From: Flavisolibacter ginsenosidimutans
GTDB taxonomy: Bacteria; Bacteroidota; Bacteroidia; Chitinophagales; Chitinophagaceae
Direction of reading: 5' to 3'
NCBI RefSeq assembly: GCF_007970805.1
Contig: NZ_CP042433.1
Coordinates: 1,488,001 to 1,552,000 of the forward strand
DNA: 64,000 bases
Positions 7,387-17,330 of the stretch are shown piece after piece. How positions within the stretch are numbered: the stretch's first letter is position 1; each line of letters begins with the position of its first letter. The position numbers and the translations under genes were made by a program. The notes beneath the pieces are model-generated. The model worked only from the letters and a program-made list of their open reading frames with translations. It searched no databases and had not been told where the DNA came from.

Positions 7387-8199
7387 ATGAACTTACGCGA
7401 AACAATTGAACAGGCATGGACTAACCGCGAGATGATGAGTTACCAGGCCTTCCAGGACGGTGTTCAGAAAGTGGTGGAGGAAGTGGACAAAGGCCGCCTT
7501 CGCGTGGCCGAACCAACCGGGGACGGCTGGCAGGTAAATGAATGGGTGAAGCAGGCCATTCTCCTGTACTTTTCGCTACAACCAATGCAAACCTGGCGGG
7601 TAGAGCCGTTTGAGTTTTACGACAAGATGTTGCTGAAAAAAAATTACAAGGAACTGGGCGTTCGTGCAGTGCCTTCTGCCGTGGCTCGATACGGAGCTTA
7701 CATTGCCAAAAATGTAGTGTTGATGCCTTCCTACATAAACATTGGCGCTTACGTAGACGAAGGCACAATGGTGGACACATGGGCGACTGTAGGCAGTTGC
7801 GCACAAATTGGCAAGCACGTTCACTTGAGCGGCGGCGTGGGGATTGGTGGTGTGCTGGAACCTTTACAAGCTGCACCGGTGATCATTGAAGACGGTTGCT
7901 TCATTGGTTCTCGTTGCATAGTAGTTGAAGGCGTAAGAGTAGAAAAAGAAGCCGTGCTTGGCGCCAACGTAGTGCTGACACAATCTACCAAAATTATTGA
8001 CGTAAGCGGTCCGCGTCCGCTTGAATACAAAGGCCGCGTACCAGCTCGCAGTGTAGTCATTCCGGGCACGTATCCAAAACGTTTTCCATCGGGAGAATAC
8101 GGCGTCAGTTGCGCCCTGATTATTGGCCAGCGCAAAGCCAGCACCGATTTAAAAACAAGCCTTAACGATGCGCTGCGTGATTTTAATGTAGCGGTGTAA
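7387..8199 (+). CDS. dapD: 2,3,4,5-tetrahydropyridine-2,6-dicarboxylate N-succinyltransferase
   Basis: About 270 aa, the normal DapD length. It transfers succinyl from succinyl-CoA to tetrahydrodipicolinate in the lysine/meso-diaminopimelate pathway, in the cytoplasm. The N-terminal helical part (MNLRETIEQAW) precedes a left-handed beta-helix of hexapeptide repeats (GAYVDEGTMVDTWATVGSCA, GVGIGGVLEP, IEDGCFIGSRCIVVEGVRVE). The frame runs 9 codons further up to an ATG at 7360, but that codon lies inside the promoter box, so 7387 is the start. Confidence 0.97.
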   Translation: MNLRETIEQAWTNREMMSYQAFQDGVQKVVEEVDKGRLRVAEPTGDGWQVNEWVKQAILLYFSLQPMQTWRVEPFEFYDKMLLKKNYKELGVRAVPSAVARYGAYIAKNVVLMPSYINIGAYVDEGTMVDTWATVGSCAQIGKHVHLSGGVGIGGVLEPLQAAPVIIEDGCFIGSRCIVVEGVRVEKEAVLGANVVLTQSTKIIDVSGPRPLEYKGRVPARSVVIPGTYPKRFPSGEYGVSCALIIGQRKASTDLKTSLNDALRDFNVAV

Positions 8200-8249
8200 A
8201 AAGTTTTAAAGATGAACGGTTCAAAGTTTAAAATTTTGACGTGGTTCTC

Positions 8250-8257
8250 TATATTTG
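8250..8257 (+). promoter_or_regulatory. -7 box of tRNA-Leu
   Basis: TATATTTG matches TAnnTTTG and lies 7 bp upstream of the first tRNA base, close to the expected spacing for transcription starting at or just before the tRNA. Confidence 0.6.
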
Positions 8258-8264
8258 CACCCCC

Positions 8265-8346
8265 GCCCGGGTGGCGAAATTGGTAGACGCACCGTCTTCA
8301 GGTGGCGGCGCCGCAAGGTGTGCTGGTTCGAATCCAGTCCCGGGCA
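8265..8346 (+). tRNA. tRNA-Leu (CAG)
   Basis: An 82-nt class II tRNA. The acceptor stem GCCCGGG pairs with CCCGGGC at 8339-8345, followed by discriminator A at 8346. The D-arm contains GCGAAATTGGTAGACGC. The anticodon stem CCGTC/GGCGG encloses loop TTCAGGT, with anticodon CAG at 8299-8301. A long variable arm follows, then the T-arm with TTCGAAT. The 3' CCA is not encoded, so it must be added enzymatically. Confidence 0.96.
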
Positions 8347-8361
8347 CAAACAGTTATTTTA

Positions 8362-8385
8362 AGGCAATCCTTCACTGGATTGCCT
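8362..8385 (+). terminator. Hairpin downstream of tRNA-Leu
   Basis: AGGCAATCC (8362-8370) pairs perfectly with GGATTGCCT (8377-8385) across a 6-nt loop, 15 bp past the tRNA. The tract after it is only modestly T-rich. Confidence 0.6.
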
Positions 8386-8504
8386 GGTATTTGTCGGTTT
8401 GATGCCCGTTCATCGTAGCCGAGGTATATGACACACCGATTCAGATTTTTCATTTTATTACAACTGACACCGGATATTTTCCATTTCATGTTTGATGATA
8501 GAGC

Positions 8505-10928
8505 TTAATTCTTTACAACGCTTGTTGTTACACTCGCCGGTTTCAACCCCTCTCCTCTCGCAACAAAATTAACCTTGCTGCGTCCTCCGTTCGACTGCAC
8601 AATTACCTGGCATTTCCCGCTGAATAATTTTCTTTTCCATTGCTGCCCTTCTGCGTATACATCCTGCTCATGACTACTTGGATCGCCATTGCCAACACCA
8701 ATCATTTTTCCCGATCCGCTTAAATCAAACAACAATTCGTTATCCGCATCCGGAACTTCTTTTCCCTTCCCGTCTATAACGGAAACATTGTACACCACGA
8801 CATCTCTCCCATCTGCATTCAGGTCCTCTCTATCCGCCACAATTTTTACTTGCACACCTTTGTCGGTGGTCGTTACCACATCTTCCAACTTCTTTCCGTT
8901 TTTAAATGCAATTGCTTTTAGGGTTCCGGGTTGATATACCACTTTCCAAACCAGATGTCCGTTCAGGGGCATTGTTTTTTTCCCTAATGACTTTTCGTTT
9001 AAAGACAACTCAACCTCACCCGCATTACTGTTACACCATACCTCAATTGTTTTCCCTTCCATACCGGCATGATTCCAATGCGGATAAATCTTCAACACAT
9101 CTTTATCGCTCCACCAACTTTGATAATAGTAGTAATTGCTTTTCGGAAAACCACAGACGTCCATGATGCCGAAATGTGAATTGATGTTCGGCCATTCGTA
9201 TGGCGTGGGTTCGCCGCGATAATCAAAACCAGTCCACACAAAGCCACCAATTAACCATTTTCTTTCTGCAAACATCCTCCACCAGGTTTCCGACGTGCTT
9301 GCCCAGGATGGATAGTTGCTGTCGTAATCAGGAACATAAGCGTTTACGGTATCGATAGCGTAAATGCCACGAGTGCAAACCGTACTGGCCACCTCGGTAC
9401 CAATAATGGGTTGTGCCGGATGATCCCTGTGGTAAGCGTCGATATTGCCAATGTGGTAATTGAATCCGCGTACAGGAATAACCTCATTCACACCTGTAAA
9501 ATAGTTAGGCATGTTGGCAGCATAAGTTGACAAGCGTGAAGGATCGATCTGCTGCTGAAGAGCAATCATTTTTTGCGCTATTCTTTTACCTAAAGAATTG
9601 TTTTGAACCGCCGTTTCTTCGTTGCCCACACTCCACATGAAAATGCTGGGATGATTGCGGTCGCGGCGCAACAATTGTTCAAATTGGTCGAGATATTCTT
9701 CGGATGAATTTAGCAGACGGGTTTCATCCAACACCAACATGCCCAAACTGTCGCAGGCTTCCAGAAACTCAGGTGTTGGCGGATTGTGCGTGGTGCGGCA
9801 GGCATTGGCGCCCATTTCTTTTAATAATCGCAAACGGTAATATTGCAGTGCATCTGGAATGGCCGAACCCACGCCGGCGTGATCCTGGTGATTGCACACG
9901 CCTTTAATCTTGATGCTTTTGCCATTCAGAAACATGCCTTCGTTTGCATCGAATCGTAGCTGCCTGCATCCGAATTTGGTCGTCACGCTATCTAATGTCC
10001 TGCCCTCTTTGTTTTTCAAAACGGTTACCAGCCTGTATAAGTAAGGATTGGCCACATCCCACAACTGCGGGTTGATTAACTGCATTTCGTTCTTTACTGT
10101 TTGCCTTTCATTAAAGCCAAGGCGGACCGTTTGTGCAGCAACATTCGCTATTTTCTTGCCGGAACGATCAGCGATAAATTGATTTAGAAAAACCGATTGA
10201 TTGTTGTAGTCATCGTTTTTGATTTCAACGGCCGTGTGCACCGTTGCTTTATCCAGCGAAGGCATATCTGCATATACAAACGTGCCACTTTCTTCCAGAT
10301 GCAGATTGTTGTATTTGTTCAACCACACGTGGCGATAAATTCCTGCGCCTTCATAAAACCAACCTTCGTATTGTGTGGCATTTACCCGAACGGACAAAAC
10401 GTTATCGCCGCCATACCGGATGAAATCTGTAATATCTACCGTGAATCCGTTGTATCCCGAGAGGTTTTTCTTGAGGTATTGATTGTTAAACCAAACGTCG
10501 GCATCCCGATAGATGCCGTCAAAGGTGACGGAGAAACGCTGGCCACTGTCCGCAGCCGGTATGCGAAAATGTTTGCGGTACCAACCAACGGAAGTGGCCG
10601 GAAAGAATCCGCCCACGGGTTTGTAGCCGTGCCTCATTACACCTTTGTCGGGATGGTTTACAAAAGGAAGTTCAACGGCCCAGTCGTGCGGGAGATTTAA
10701 AAGCCGCCATGATGAATCAATAAAACTTGCCGAAGCAGCCGTCGTATTTTTTTCGCCTGCTTTGGCAAAAATGGTTTGTAAGGAATAGCTGAAATCTTTT
10801 GTTGGATCAGATGCATTGCCCAAAGCAAATTTCCAATCGTTATCGAAATTTATTTTTTGCGAAATGGATTGTCCGTTAACAATGCTTATGTAACAAACTA
10901 TGGTAAGTAGCAAACAACTTTTTTTCAT
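8505..10928 (-). CDS. Glycoside hydrolase family 2 (beta-galactosidase-like), exported
   Basis: About 807 aa with an N-terminal signal peptide (MKKSCLLLTIVCYISIVNGQ). Domains in order are a GH2 sugar-binding jelly roll (WRLLNLPHDWAVELP, YEGWFYEGAGIYRHVWL), an Ig-like domain, a TIM barrel with the acid/base Glu in MWSVGNEE (about residue 436) and the nucleophile Glu in PIIGTEVAST (about residue 510), then C-terminal beta domains (around DREDLNADGRDVVVYNVSV). GH2 covers beta-galactosidase, beta-glucuronidase and beta-mannosidase; the NLPHDW...YRHVWL pattern is typical of beta-galactosidases in PULs. It follows the sulfatase gene, whose stop TAA overlaps an alternative in-frame ATG at 10982. A start there would bury the signal peptide behind 18 residues, so 10928 is preferred. 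Confidence 0.92.
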   Translation of the reverse strand: MKKSCLLLTIVCYISIVNGQSISQKINFDNDWKFALGNASDPTKDFSYSLQTIFAKAGEKNTTAASASFIDSSWRLLNLPHDWAVELPFVNHPDKGVMRHGYKPVGGFFPATSVGWYRKHFRIPAADSGQRFSVTFDGIYRDADVWFNNQYLKKNLSGYNGFTVDITDFIRYGGDNVLSVRVNATQYEGWFYEGAGIYRHVWLNKYNNLHLEESGTFVYADMPSLDKATVHTAVEIKNDDYNNQSVFLNQFIADRSGKKIANVAAQTVRLGFNERQTVKNEMQLINPQLWDVANPYLYRLVTVLKNKEGRTLDSVTTKFGCRQLRFDANEGMFLNGKSIKIKGVCNHQDHAGVGSAIPDALQYYRLRLLKEMGANACRTTHNPPTPEFLEACDSLGMLVLDETRLLNSSEEYLDQFEQLLRRDRNHPSIFMWSVGNEETAVQNNSLGKRIAQKMIALQQQIDPSRLSTYAANMPNYFTGVNEVIPVRGFNYHIGNIDAYHRDHPAQPIIGTEVASTVCTRGIYAIDTVNAYVPDYDSNYPSWASTSETWWRMFAERKWLIGGFVWTGFDYRGEPTPYEWPNINSHFGIMDVCGFPKSNYYYYQSWWSDKDVLKIYPHWNHAGMEGKTIEVWCNSNAGEVELSLNEKSLGKKTMPLNGHLVWKVVYQPGTLKAIAFKNGKKLEDVVTTTDKGVQVKIVADREDLNADGRDVVVYNVSVIDGKGKEVPDADNELLFDLSGSGKMIGVGNGDPSSHEQDVYAEGQQWKRKLFSGKCQVIVQSNGGRSKVNFVARGEGLKPASVTTSVVKN

Positions 10929-10981
10929 GATGAGCATTAGATATGAGGGTGAAGGGCCGGAATTAGATTCGGTTACATCCA

Positions 10982-12523
10982 TTATAGCGCTGGGAAGTTG
11001 GTTTTGCTTTTTTCCTTTTCCAACAATGACTTCAATTGCGTGACGATAGCAGGATATTTTTCAGCGAGGTTGTTTGTTTCGCCGGGGTCAATCGTCAAAT
11101 CGTACAACTGATCCGATTTTAAATTTCCCAATTCCGTGTTGGTATCCTTGTTTACGGCCGGTCCTTTTGATGGTTCAATGTATTTCCATTTGTCCCTGAT
11201 AATAGACAACGTTGAATTCAATGATTGTTCGATGATGTAATCTCTTGAGACAGGCTTTGTATCTAACAGGGTTTGCAAAAAGTTCCTGCTATCGGGAGCC
11301 ATTCGTTGGCCTACTGCAACATGCGTTAGTTCAGCAAGGGAAGCATAAAAATCTATCTGACTAAACATTGCATTGCTGATCCTGCCCGGCACTACTTTGC
11401 CTTTCCAGCTTACAATCATCGGTACTCTTGTACCGGCTTCAAAGGCGCTGTATTTACCGCCACGGTAAACGCCGCCGGCTTTATGATTGCCCAGTTTTTC
11501 AACGGCATCATCTTTATACCCATCGTTTAACACGTAGCCATTGTCGCTCGTAAAAATGATGAGTGTGTTTTCCAACAGCTTGTTCGCGGAAAGGATCTTA
11601 TACAGTTCACCTACTGTCCAATCCAATTCCAGAATGGCATCACCCCTTGGCCCAAGCCCGCTTTTTCCTACAAATTTTTCGTTGGGTAATCGGGGCACGT
11701 GAATGTCGTGGGTTGCAAAGTATAAGAAGAAAGGAAGGCTTTTGTTTTTGGTGATGAAAGCATCAGCCTTTTTTAAAAAGGTTTCGGCAAAATCTTCATC
11801 GTGCCATAGTGCTGTTTTTCCTCCGCTCATGTATCCGATTCGGCTAACGCCGTTCACGATTGTTTGATCGTGACCGTGCGAAGGAAGCATTTTTAACAGT
11901 TCGGGATTTTTCGCACCGGTTGGTGCGTCCGGATCAACCGGCCCTTGATAACTCACCTTAATCGGGTCGTTTTTATCGAGGTTAACAACGCTATGGTTTT
12001 CGACGAATACACACGGCACCCTGTCGCCGGTTGCAGGAATTAAGAAAGAATAATCGAAGCCAATCTCCAACGGACCCGGCGCAATCGTGCCGTTCCAGTC
12101 CGGTCCTCCTTCGCCTCCCAATCCTAAATGCCATTTTCCAATAACGGCGTTTTTATATCCTGCTTTTTTTAGCATCCCAGGCAGCGTAGTTATTGTTGTG
12201 GGAATAAGAAGAGAAGCATCTCCCGGAGCAATACCGGTCCCTTGTTTTCTCCATGCGTATTGCCCCGTTAGTAATGAGTAACGAGACGGTGTGCACGTGG
12301 CTGATGTGGCATGTGCATTTGTAAAACGTACACCATTCTTCGCAAGCTTGTCAATGTTAGGTGTTTGTATGGCGGAAGATCCGTTGCAGCTAATGTCGCC
12401 ATAGCCTAAATCATCGGTATAGATCAAAACAATATTCGGCTTTGCATTTTTTTGTGCAAGCAGCGAACAATTTGCGAACAGTAACAATACAACAAGCAAT
12501 ACTCTGAATTTGGGTAGCGTCAC
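10982..12523 (-). CDS. Type I (S1) sulfatase, exported
   Basis: 513 aa, GTG start, with a signal peptide ending near LLAQ. The S1 sulfatase signature CTPSR lies at residues 77-81, and C77 would be converted to formylglycine for activity. NIVLIYTDDLGYGD gives the N-terminal metal-binding Asp pair. IIFTSDNGYVLNDG and a PGETNNLA tail are also typical. It removes sulfate esters from glycans; the position and sugar specificity are unknown. It sits in an apparent operon with SusC, SusD and GH2, so its substrate is probably the imported PUL glycan. Activation needs a formylglycine-generating enzyme or anaerobic SME from elsewhere, because the local one is broken. Confidence 0.93.
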   Translation of the reverse strand: MTLPKFRVLLVVLLLFANCSLLAQKNAKPNIVLIYTDDLGYGDISCNGSSAIQTPNIDKLAKNGVRFTNAHATSATCTPSRYSLLTGQYAWRKQGTGIAPGDASLLIPTTITTLPGMLKKAGYKNAVIGKWHLGLGGEGGPDWNGTIAPGPLEIGFDYSFLIPATGDRVPCVFVENHSVVNLDKNDPIKVSYQGPVDPDAPTGAKNPELLKMLPSHGHDQTIVNGVSRIGYMSGGKTALWHDEDFAETFLKKADAFITKNKSLPFFLYFATHDIHVPRLPNEKFVGKSGLGPRGDAILELDWTVGELYKILSANKLLENTLIIFTSDNGYVLNDGYKDDAVEKLGNHKAGGVYRGGKYSAFEAGTRVPMIVSWKGKVVPGRISNAMFSQIDFYASLAELTHVAVGQRMAPDSRNFLQTLLDTKPVSRDYIIEQSLNSTLSIIRDKWKYIEPSKGPAVNKDTNTELGNLKSDQLYDLTIDPGETNNLAEKYPAIVTQLKSLLEKEKSKTNFPAL

Positions 12524-12697
12524 AACTTCAATTTTGGATTAGTTCAATAATAAATCTGTACGTGCATTTTATGTTTCACTACGCTGCCTTAAACTCGGAA
12601 CGTTGCCTATTGCCTAAGTAAAACAAGTCACCGGAATGTATGCTCCTCACGCACTTAAACTCCTCGTTGCTCAGATGTGTAAAAGTCATCGTTGCCC

Positions 12698-14236
12698 TTA
12701 CTGCCATGCAGCTATTTGCGTAAGACTACTGTTTACGTTCAATTCGCTTTGCGGGATCGGAAATACTTCAGCTTTGCCGGCCTGATATACCGGTGTATAT
12801 CCCGCAACGTTGTCGGCTATCGCCCGTTGATACGCATTGCTAACTTCACCCCATCTTTTGAGATCGTAATAACGAAGGCCTTCAAAGGCAAGTTCAATTC
12901 TTCGTTCGTGCCGCACGATGGTTCTTAACGCCGTTTGTGTTAAGCCTGCACCTTCGACGGTTTCTACAGAAGGCATTCCCACCCTTGCTCGAACTTGATT
13001 CACCAAAGGATAAACAGTAGACAATTGGTTCAACTCCACCATCGCTTCTGCACGCATCAACAAGATGTCTGCGTAACGAATCAAATAATAATCCTGGCCG
13101 CCAGGACTAAATACGGCCACACCGGAAGCAGACGAGTTATTGTTTCGGATGTATTTCCGCTGTCCATACCCAGTGGCTGTATTGCCTGTGAAAACTTTTG
13201 CTACGTCAATAAGAAACGTATCGTTTTTAAAATAAATGGACGCCGACAAACGTGGGTCCCTGTTTGCCTTGGGGTTGGCGGCACTGTATAAAGCAGATGT
13301 GGTGATTGGTTTTCCATCTTTACAATAATAGTCGTTTACCAAATTTTTCATTGGCTGCTGGTCAACCTTTGGAGCGGCTGCAAACGTTCCCGAGAACAGT
13401 TCACCGTTGTTGGAGACATCCTGGTTAAACCGAACGGGAAAAACAATTTCATTAGAAAATTCACCCGCTTCTGTAAACAGTTGTGAATAGTTCGGGTGAA
13501 GCCCATACCCCATTGTCAAAAGCGGCGCAGTTGCATCCAGAACTCCCTGGTAGTTTTTATTGTACAAATGAAACCTGGCCAATAAACCGAGGGCCGCACC
13601 TTTCGTGGCATAGCCATATTGCGCAGTCGGGTAAGAGTTGGGAAGCAGCGTTATGGCCTGGGTCAGATCAGCCAGCACCTGTGCTGAAACTTCCTGGTAA
13701 GTATTCTTTGGAACAAAAGCGTCATTTAAGGTTTGCACCTTAGTGATCAGGGGCACATCCTGAAAATACATAGCCAGGTTCATGTAAAAGAGCGATCGTA
13801 AAAACAAAGCCTGTCCCAAAAGCACTTTCCGACTGGCATCGGTGATACCTGAAGTGGGAATCTTCGGGATGTTTTCGATGGCAACGTTTGCCCTCGCGAT
13901 TCCTTTGTAGGAAGAAACCCAGAGTTGATTGAAGAAGCCATCAGAGGGATTGATATTTGCTACCATAAAATTCCCCGGTCCTTCAAATTTATAATTGTTG
14001 TACGCATTGTCGCCAAAACCATCGTATTGAGTGAAACCCGCGGTGCCATTGAGATTGCCGCTGTACAATACGCGGTCTTGCAATACGTCATACACGCCGT
14101 TGATTCCCAGGTAGGCGTCTTTTTCTGTTTGCCAAAAGCTGTTTTGCGCTAAGTCTACCAATGAGTGCCGGTCAAGAAAGCCTTTTGAACAGCTTGAAAA
14201 GGTGAAGATGAATATGATTGATACTATCTTTTTCAT
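12698..14236 (-). CDS. SusD/RagB-family outer-membrane lipoprotein
   Basis: 512 aa. The lipoprotein signal has its lipobox Cys at residue 16 (FTFSSCSKGF). The N-terminal TPR-like SusD helices show FWQTEKDAYLGINGVYDVLQ. The C-terminal RagB/SusD part includes YYLIRYADILLMRAEAMVEL, RIELAFEGLRYYDLKRWGE and VFPIPQSELNVN, all diagnostic. SusD proteins cap the SusC transporter at the cell surface and bind the glycan. It follows SusC by only 4 bp. The next gene, a sulfatase, starts about 175 bp later. Confidence 0.96.
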   Translation of the reverse strand: MKKIVSIIFIFTFSSCSKGFLDRHSLVDLAQNSFWQTEKDAYLGINGVYDVLQDRVLYSGNLNGTAGFTQYDGFGDNAYNNYKFEGPGNFMVANINPSDGFFNQLWVSSYKGIARANVAIENIPKIPTSGITDASRKVLLGQALFLRSLFYMNLAMYFQDVPLITKVQTLNDAFVPKNTYQEVSAQVLADLTQAITLLPNSYPTAQYGYATKGAALGLLARFHLYNKNYQGVLDATAPLLTMGYGLHPNYSQLFTEAGEFSNEIVFPVRFNQDVSNNGELFSGTFAAAPKVDQQPMKNLVNDYYCKDGKPITTSALYSAANPKANRDPRLSASIYFKNDTFLIDVAKVFTGNTATGYGQRKYIRNNNSSASGVAVFSPGGQDYYLIRYADILLMRAEAMVELNQLSTVYPLVNQVRARVGMPSVETVEGAGLTQTALRTIVRHERRIELAFEGLRYYDLKRWGEVSNAYQRAIADNVAGYTPVYQAGKAEVFPIPQSELNVNSSLTQIAAWQ

Positions 14237-14240
14237 GATC

Positions 14241-17200
14241 TTAAAATTTTACGTTTAGACCAACGGTTAAAATTTTATACAAAGGCGTCAGTTGGTCGGT
14301 GTTGCCTCCCTTTGCCCGCTCGGGATCAAAATTTTTAAACTTCGTGAACGTGACTGCATTTTGACCGCTTACGAAAAACCTGAATTTGGCGACGGCGATT
14401 TTTTTTGTAAGAGCAGCCGGTAAAGTGTACCCGAGCTCAATATTTTTCAATCGCAAATACGATACATCCTCGATATAAAAATCGGACGGTTGCGAATTCA
14501 GACTGGAACCGCCAAGCCTGGGCAGCGTTGTCGAAGGGTGTGTCGGCGTCCACCGGTCGACCCAGTAAGACAAGGCATTGTTTCGGTCTCCGTCCATTGG
14601 CAACTGTCCGTTGTCGTTCATCAATCGATCAACGTCTTTCACGCCTTCAAACAACACCGAGAAATCAATTCCTTTAAAACTGACATTTGCATTGAAATTA
14701 TAGATCCATTTCGGATAAGGATTGCCAATGACTGTCTTATCAAACGCATCAATTTTTCCGTCGGGCTTTCCGGCAGGACCCGACAAATCGGCGAACTTAA
14801 AATCACCCGGGGCAGTACCGGTAGCCTGCGTGGGCGAACTGGTAACTTCGGCGGCGCTTTGAAAGATACCAAGCACCTTGTAACCATAATATGCGTTGAA
14901 GGGTTGTCCGATCCGAATGATCGTTTCAGCATTGATGGTTTCCACACCTCTATCACCCAAACCTGTCACTTTGTTATCGTTAAACTTGCTGACGCTGGCG
15001 CCAATTTCATAACCAAATTGTTTGAACTTATTGCGGTAGTTTGCCACTACTTCAACTCCGCTATTGGTCATGCTTGCTGCATTTTGCGCGGCAAGGTTTG
15101 TTACGCCGAGCGTACTTGGGACGGGAAATTTGGCGTAAAGAAGATCGTAACTGTTTCGTTGAAAATAGTCAGCCGAAAGCGACAATTTATTGCGGAGAAA
15201 AGTCGCGTCCAATCCCAAATCAACTTGCTTAACGGTTTCCCATCTTATGGTTGGGTTGGCAAGGCTGGTAAGCGCTACAGCGGTAACAATTGTATTTGTC
15301 CCGAGAAAATAGTCGAGGCCTGCATTGTACGTTTGATCAAAAATGTAGTTGTTGATGTTGTCGTTCCCGGTAATACCCCAACTACCTCTAAGTTTAAGAT
15401 CCGAAACCCAGTTCACATTTCTCATAAAGTTTTCCTCGCTGATTCGCCAGCCGGCGGACGCAGAGGGAAACGTTCCGTATTTATGATTGGGCCCGAACTT
15501 CGAAGAGCCGTCCCTTCTCAAGTTGAATTCAAACAAATACTTTCGGTTGAATATATAGTTAACGCGTCCAAAAAAAGACTGCAAAGCTTCTTCCTGCGAA
15601 CCACCACTCACGTTCGGATTTAACACGCCACCTGCATTAAATTCCTGCAAGGCATTCGATGGGAATCCCTGTAACGAACCGGCAAAGCCGTGCGTTCGAT
15701 AATAGTTTACCGAGTGCCCAAGCAGGATTGACAAGTCGTGGTTTTTCGCAATGACAGTTGCATACCGAAGGATGTTTTCGTTCATCAACCGGTAGTTGAA
15801 ACTTGTATTGTTCTTTAGCGTGTTCGTCGTGGTTTGCCCAACCAGGTTTCCCGCCCAGTCGTAGGTTGAATTCGTTGGCGAGAAATCAACCTCGTTCACA
15901 TTATTAAGGTTCACGCTGCCACTCACCTCAAAAGAAAGTTGCTTCGTAAAATTTACCTTAAGTCCCAGGCGGTCAGCAATGTTTATTTGATTGCTTGTGA
16001 AATCTCCGAGGTATCCACGCCTGATGGCATGCGTGGCAGGAAAACTTGCATTGATTTTTAGATAAGACCCGTCAACAATTCCGTATTCGCCATTGGAATA
16101 ATAAACAGGAATCGTTGGCGCAGATCGCTGAAATTGATTGATGATTCCTGTTTCTCCGGTAATGGCATCAGCGCCGCCGGTCGGGCCTTTAAACTTTGAC
16201 CAATAGGCATTGGTAACATTGGTTACCGTCAACCAATCTTTAATTGTTGAACTCAGGTTTAACCCCAGGGTATAGCGCTGCGACTTAAACCTCCCTTGCA
16301 CGACGGCCTGCTGATCAAGGTAACCAATAGAAAGCCGGTATGTTGTTTTATCGTTTCCGCCCGAAAAAGCGAGATAGTGATTTTGAACCGGAGCGTTTCG
16401 TAAGATTGCTTTCGCCCAGTTGGTGTTCGCAAAGCGATCAGAGTCTGTGCCGTCAATGATCGATTGAATTTCAGCATCAGTATAGCGCAACGGCGCATTG
16501 GCTCCGTTTAAATTGATATCGTGTTCATTCTTCAGCCTTGCATAGTTTACAGCATCCAAATAATGCGGTACAACCGTTACTTGCTGAACGCCGAAATAGT
16601 TGTTGTAAATAACACTTCCGGTGCCGCTTTTGCCTTTTTTAGTGGTTACGACAATGACGCCGTTTGCACCGCGGGCACCGTAGATGGAACTGGCCGATGC
16701 ATCTTTCAAAACAGAAATGGTTTCGATATCGGAGGGCGATAGATTGTTGAATGCTTCCAGGCCAATGTACTGAATGTTGTCAATGACCACCAACGGCGTT
16801 GTTGCACCAAATGTGCCTATGCCGCGAATAACGATGCTTGAAGCATCAGCACCCGGCAGGCCGCTTGCCTGCGTAAGTTGTACACCGGCAAATTTCCCGG
16901 CCATTAATTGACCCGTGTTGGTAACGGGCTGGTTTACCGACTCGTCAAACTTTGCTGTTTGCGTGGAGCCGGTTTGATTGACTTTTTTCTGTGTGCCATA
17001 ACCCACTACTACCACATCCTGCATTACGGAATTTGTCGCCTCAAGTTTTACGGAAAGGGGTTCGCCCGTCCATTTGACGGTATATGTTTGATGGCCAACG
17101 CTGCTGAATATCAAGGTTGGCATTGGCGTTTTAGCAGCAAAGCGGTAGTGCCCTTCCTTGTCGGTAACAGCGCCATTTTTTGTGCCGCTTTCTTTGACGG

Positions 17201-17330
17201 AAACGCCTTCAATTGGCGTGTTGTCCGCTGCATTGACTACTGTGCCGCTCACGGTTGTGGTTTGACAAAACGCACACAGGCTGAAAAAGAGAAAGAAATG
17301 GAGAATGCCTATGCGGGCAAGCAAATTCAT
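14241..17330 (-). CDS. SusC/RagA-family TonB-linked outer-membrane transporter
   Basis: About 1029 aa. A signal peptide is followed by a carboxypeptidase-like regulatory (CNA-B-like) domain (TTTVSGTVVNAADNTPIEGV), the conserved SusC segment VVVGYGTQKK, and the TonB plug (PLVVIDNIQYIG, SDIETISVLKDASASSIYGA, NGVIVVTTKKGK). The long C-terminal beta-barrel ends in a strand with terminal Phe (LTVGLNVKF). It imports the glycan fragments captured by its SusD partner using TonB energy. The start at 17330 (MNLLARIG) is preferred to an ATG/GTG-like codon five residues upstream because it opens the signal peptide. The HTCS gene lies just upstream on the same strand and probably controls it. Confidence 0.96.
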   Translation of the reverse strand: MNLLARIGILHFFLFFSLCAFCQTTTVSGTVVNAADNTPIEGVSVKESGTKNGAVTDKEGHYRFAAKTPMPTLIFSSVGHQTYTVKWTGEPLSVKLEATNSVMQDVVVVGYGTQKKVNQTGSTQTAKFDESVNQPVTNTGQLMAGKFAGVQLTQASGLPGADASSIVIRGIGTFGATTPLVVIDNIQYIGLEAFNNLSPSDIETISVLKDASASSIYGARGANGVIVVTTKKGKSGTGSVIYNNYFGVQQVTVVPHYLDAVNYARLKNEHDINLNGANAPLRYTDAEIQSIIDGTDSDRFANTNWAKAILRNAPVQNHYLAFSGGNDKTTYRLSIGYLDQQAVVQGRFKSQRYTLGLNLSSTIKDWLTVTNVTNAYWSKFKGPTGGADAITGETGIINQFQRSAPTIPVYYSNGEYGIVDGSYLKINASFPATHAIRRGYLGDFTSNQINIADRLGLKVNFTKQLSFEVSGSVNLNNVNEVDFSPTNSTYDWAGNLVGQTTTNTLKNNTSFNYRLMNENILRYATVIAKNHDLSILLGHSVNYYRTHGFAGSLQGFPSNALQEFNAGGVLNPNVSGGSQEEALQSFFGRVNYIFNRKYLFEFNLRRDGSSKFGPNHKYGTFPSASAGWRISEENFMRNVNWVSDLKLRGSWGITGNDNINNYIFDQTYNAGLDYFLGTNTIVTAVALTSLANPTIRWETVKQVDLGLDATFLRNKLSLSADYFQRNSYDLLYAKFPVPSTLGVTNLAAQNAASMTNSGVEVVANYRNKFKQFGYEIGASVSKFNDNKVTGLGDRGVETINAETIIRIGQPFNAYYGYKVLGIFQSAAEVTSSPTQATGTAPGDFKFADLSGPAGKPDGKIDAFDKTVIGNPYPKWIYNFNANVSFKGIDFSVLFEGVKDVDRLMNDNGQLPMDGDRNNALSYWVDRWTPTHPSTTLPRLGGSSLNSQPSDFYIEDVSYLRLKNIELGYTLPAALTKKIAVAKFRFFVSGQNAVTFTKFKNFDPERAKGGNTDQLTPLYKILTVGLNVKF

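Noticed and set aside
8298..8489. 63-aa minus-strand frame across the tRNA-Leu gene
   Set aside because: Its end is the antisense of tRNA-Leu, a well-known source of false proteins, and it has no other support.
14490..15623. 377-aa plus-strand frame opposite SusC
   Set aside because: Antisense of a long codon-biased gene; its own sequence shows no family features.
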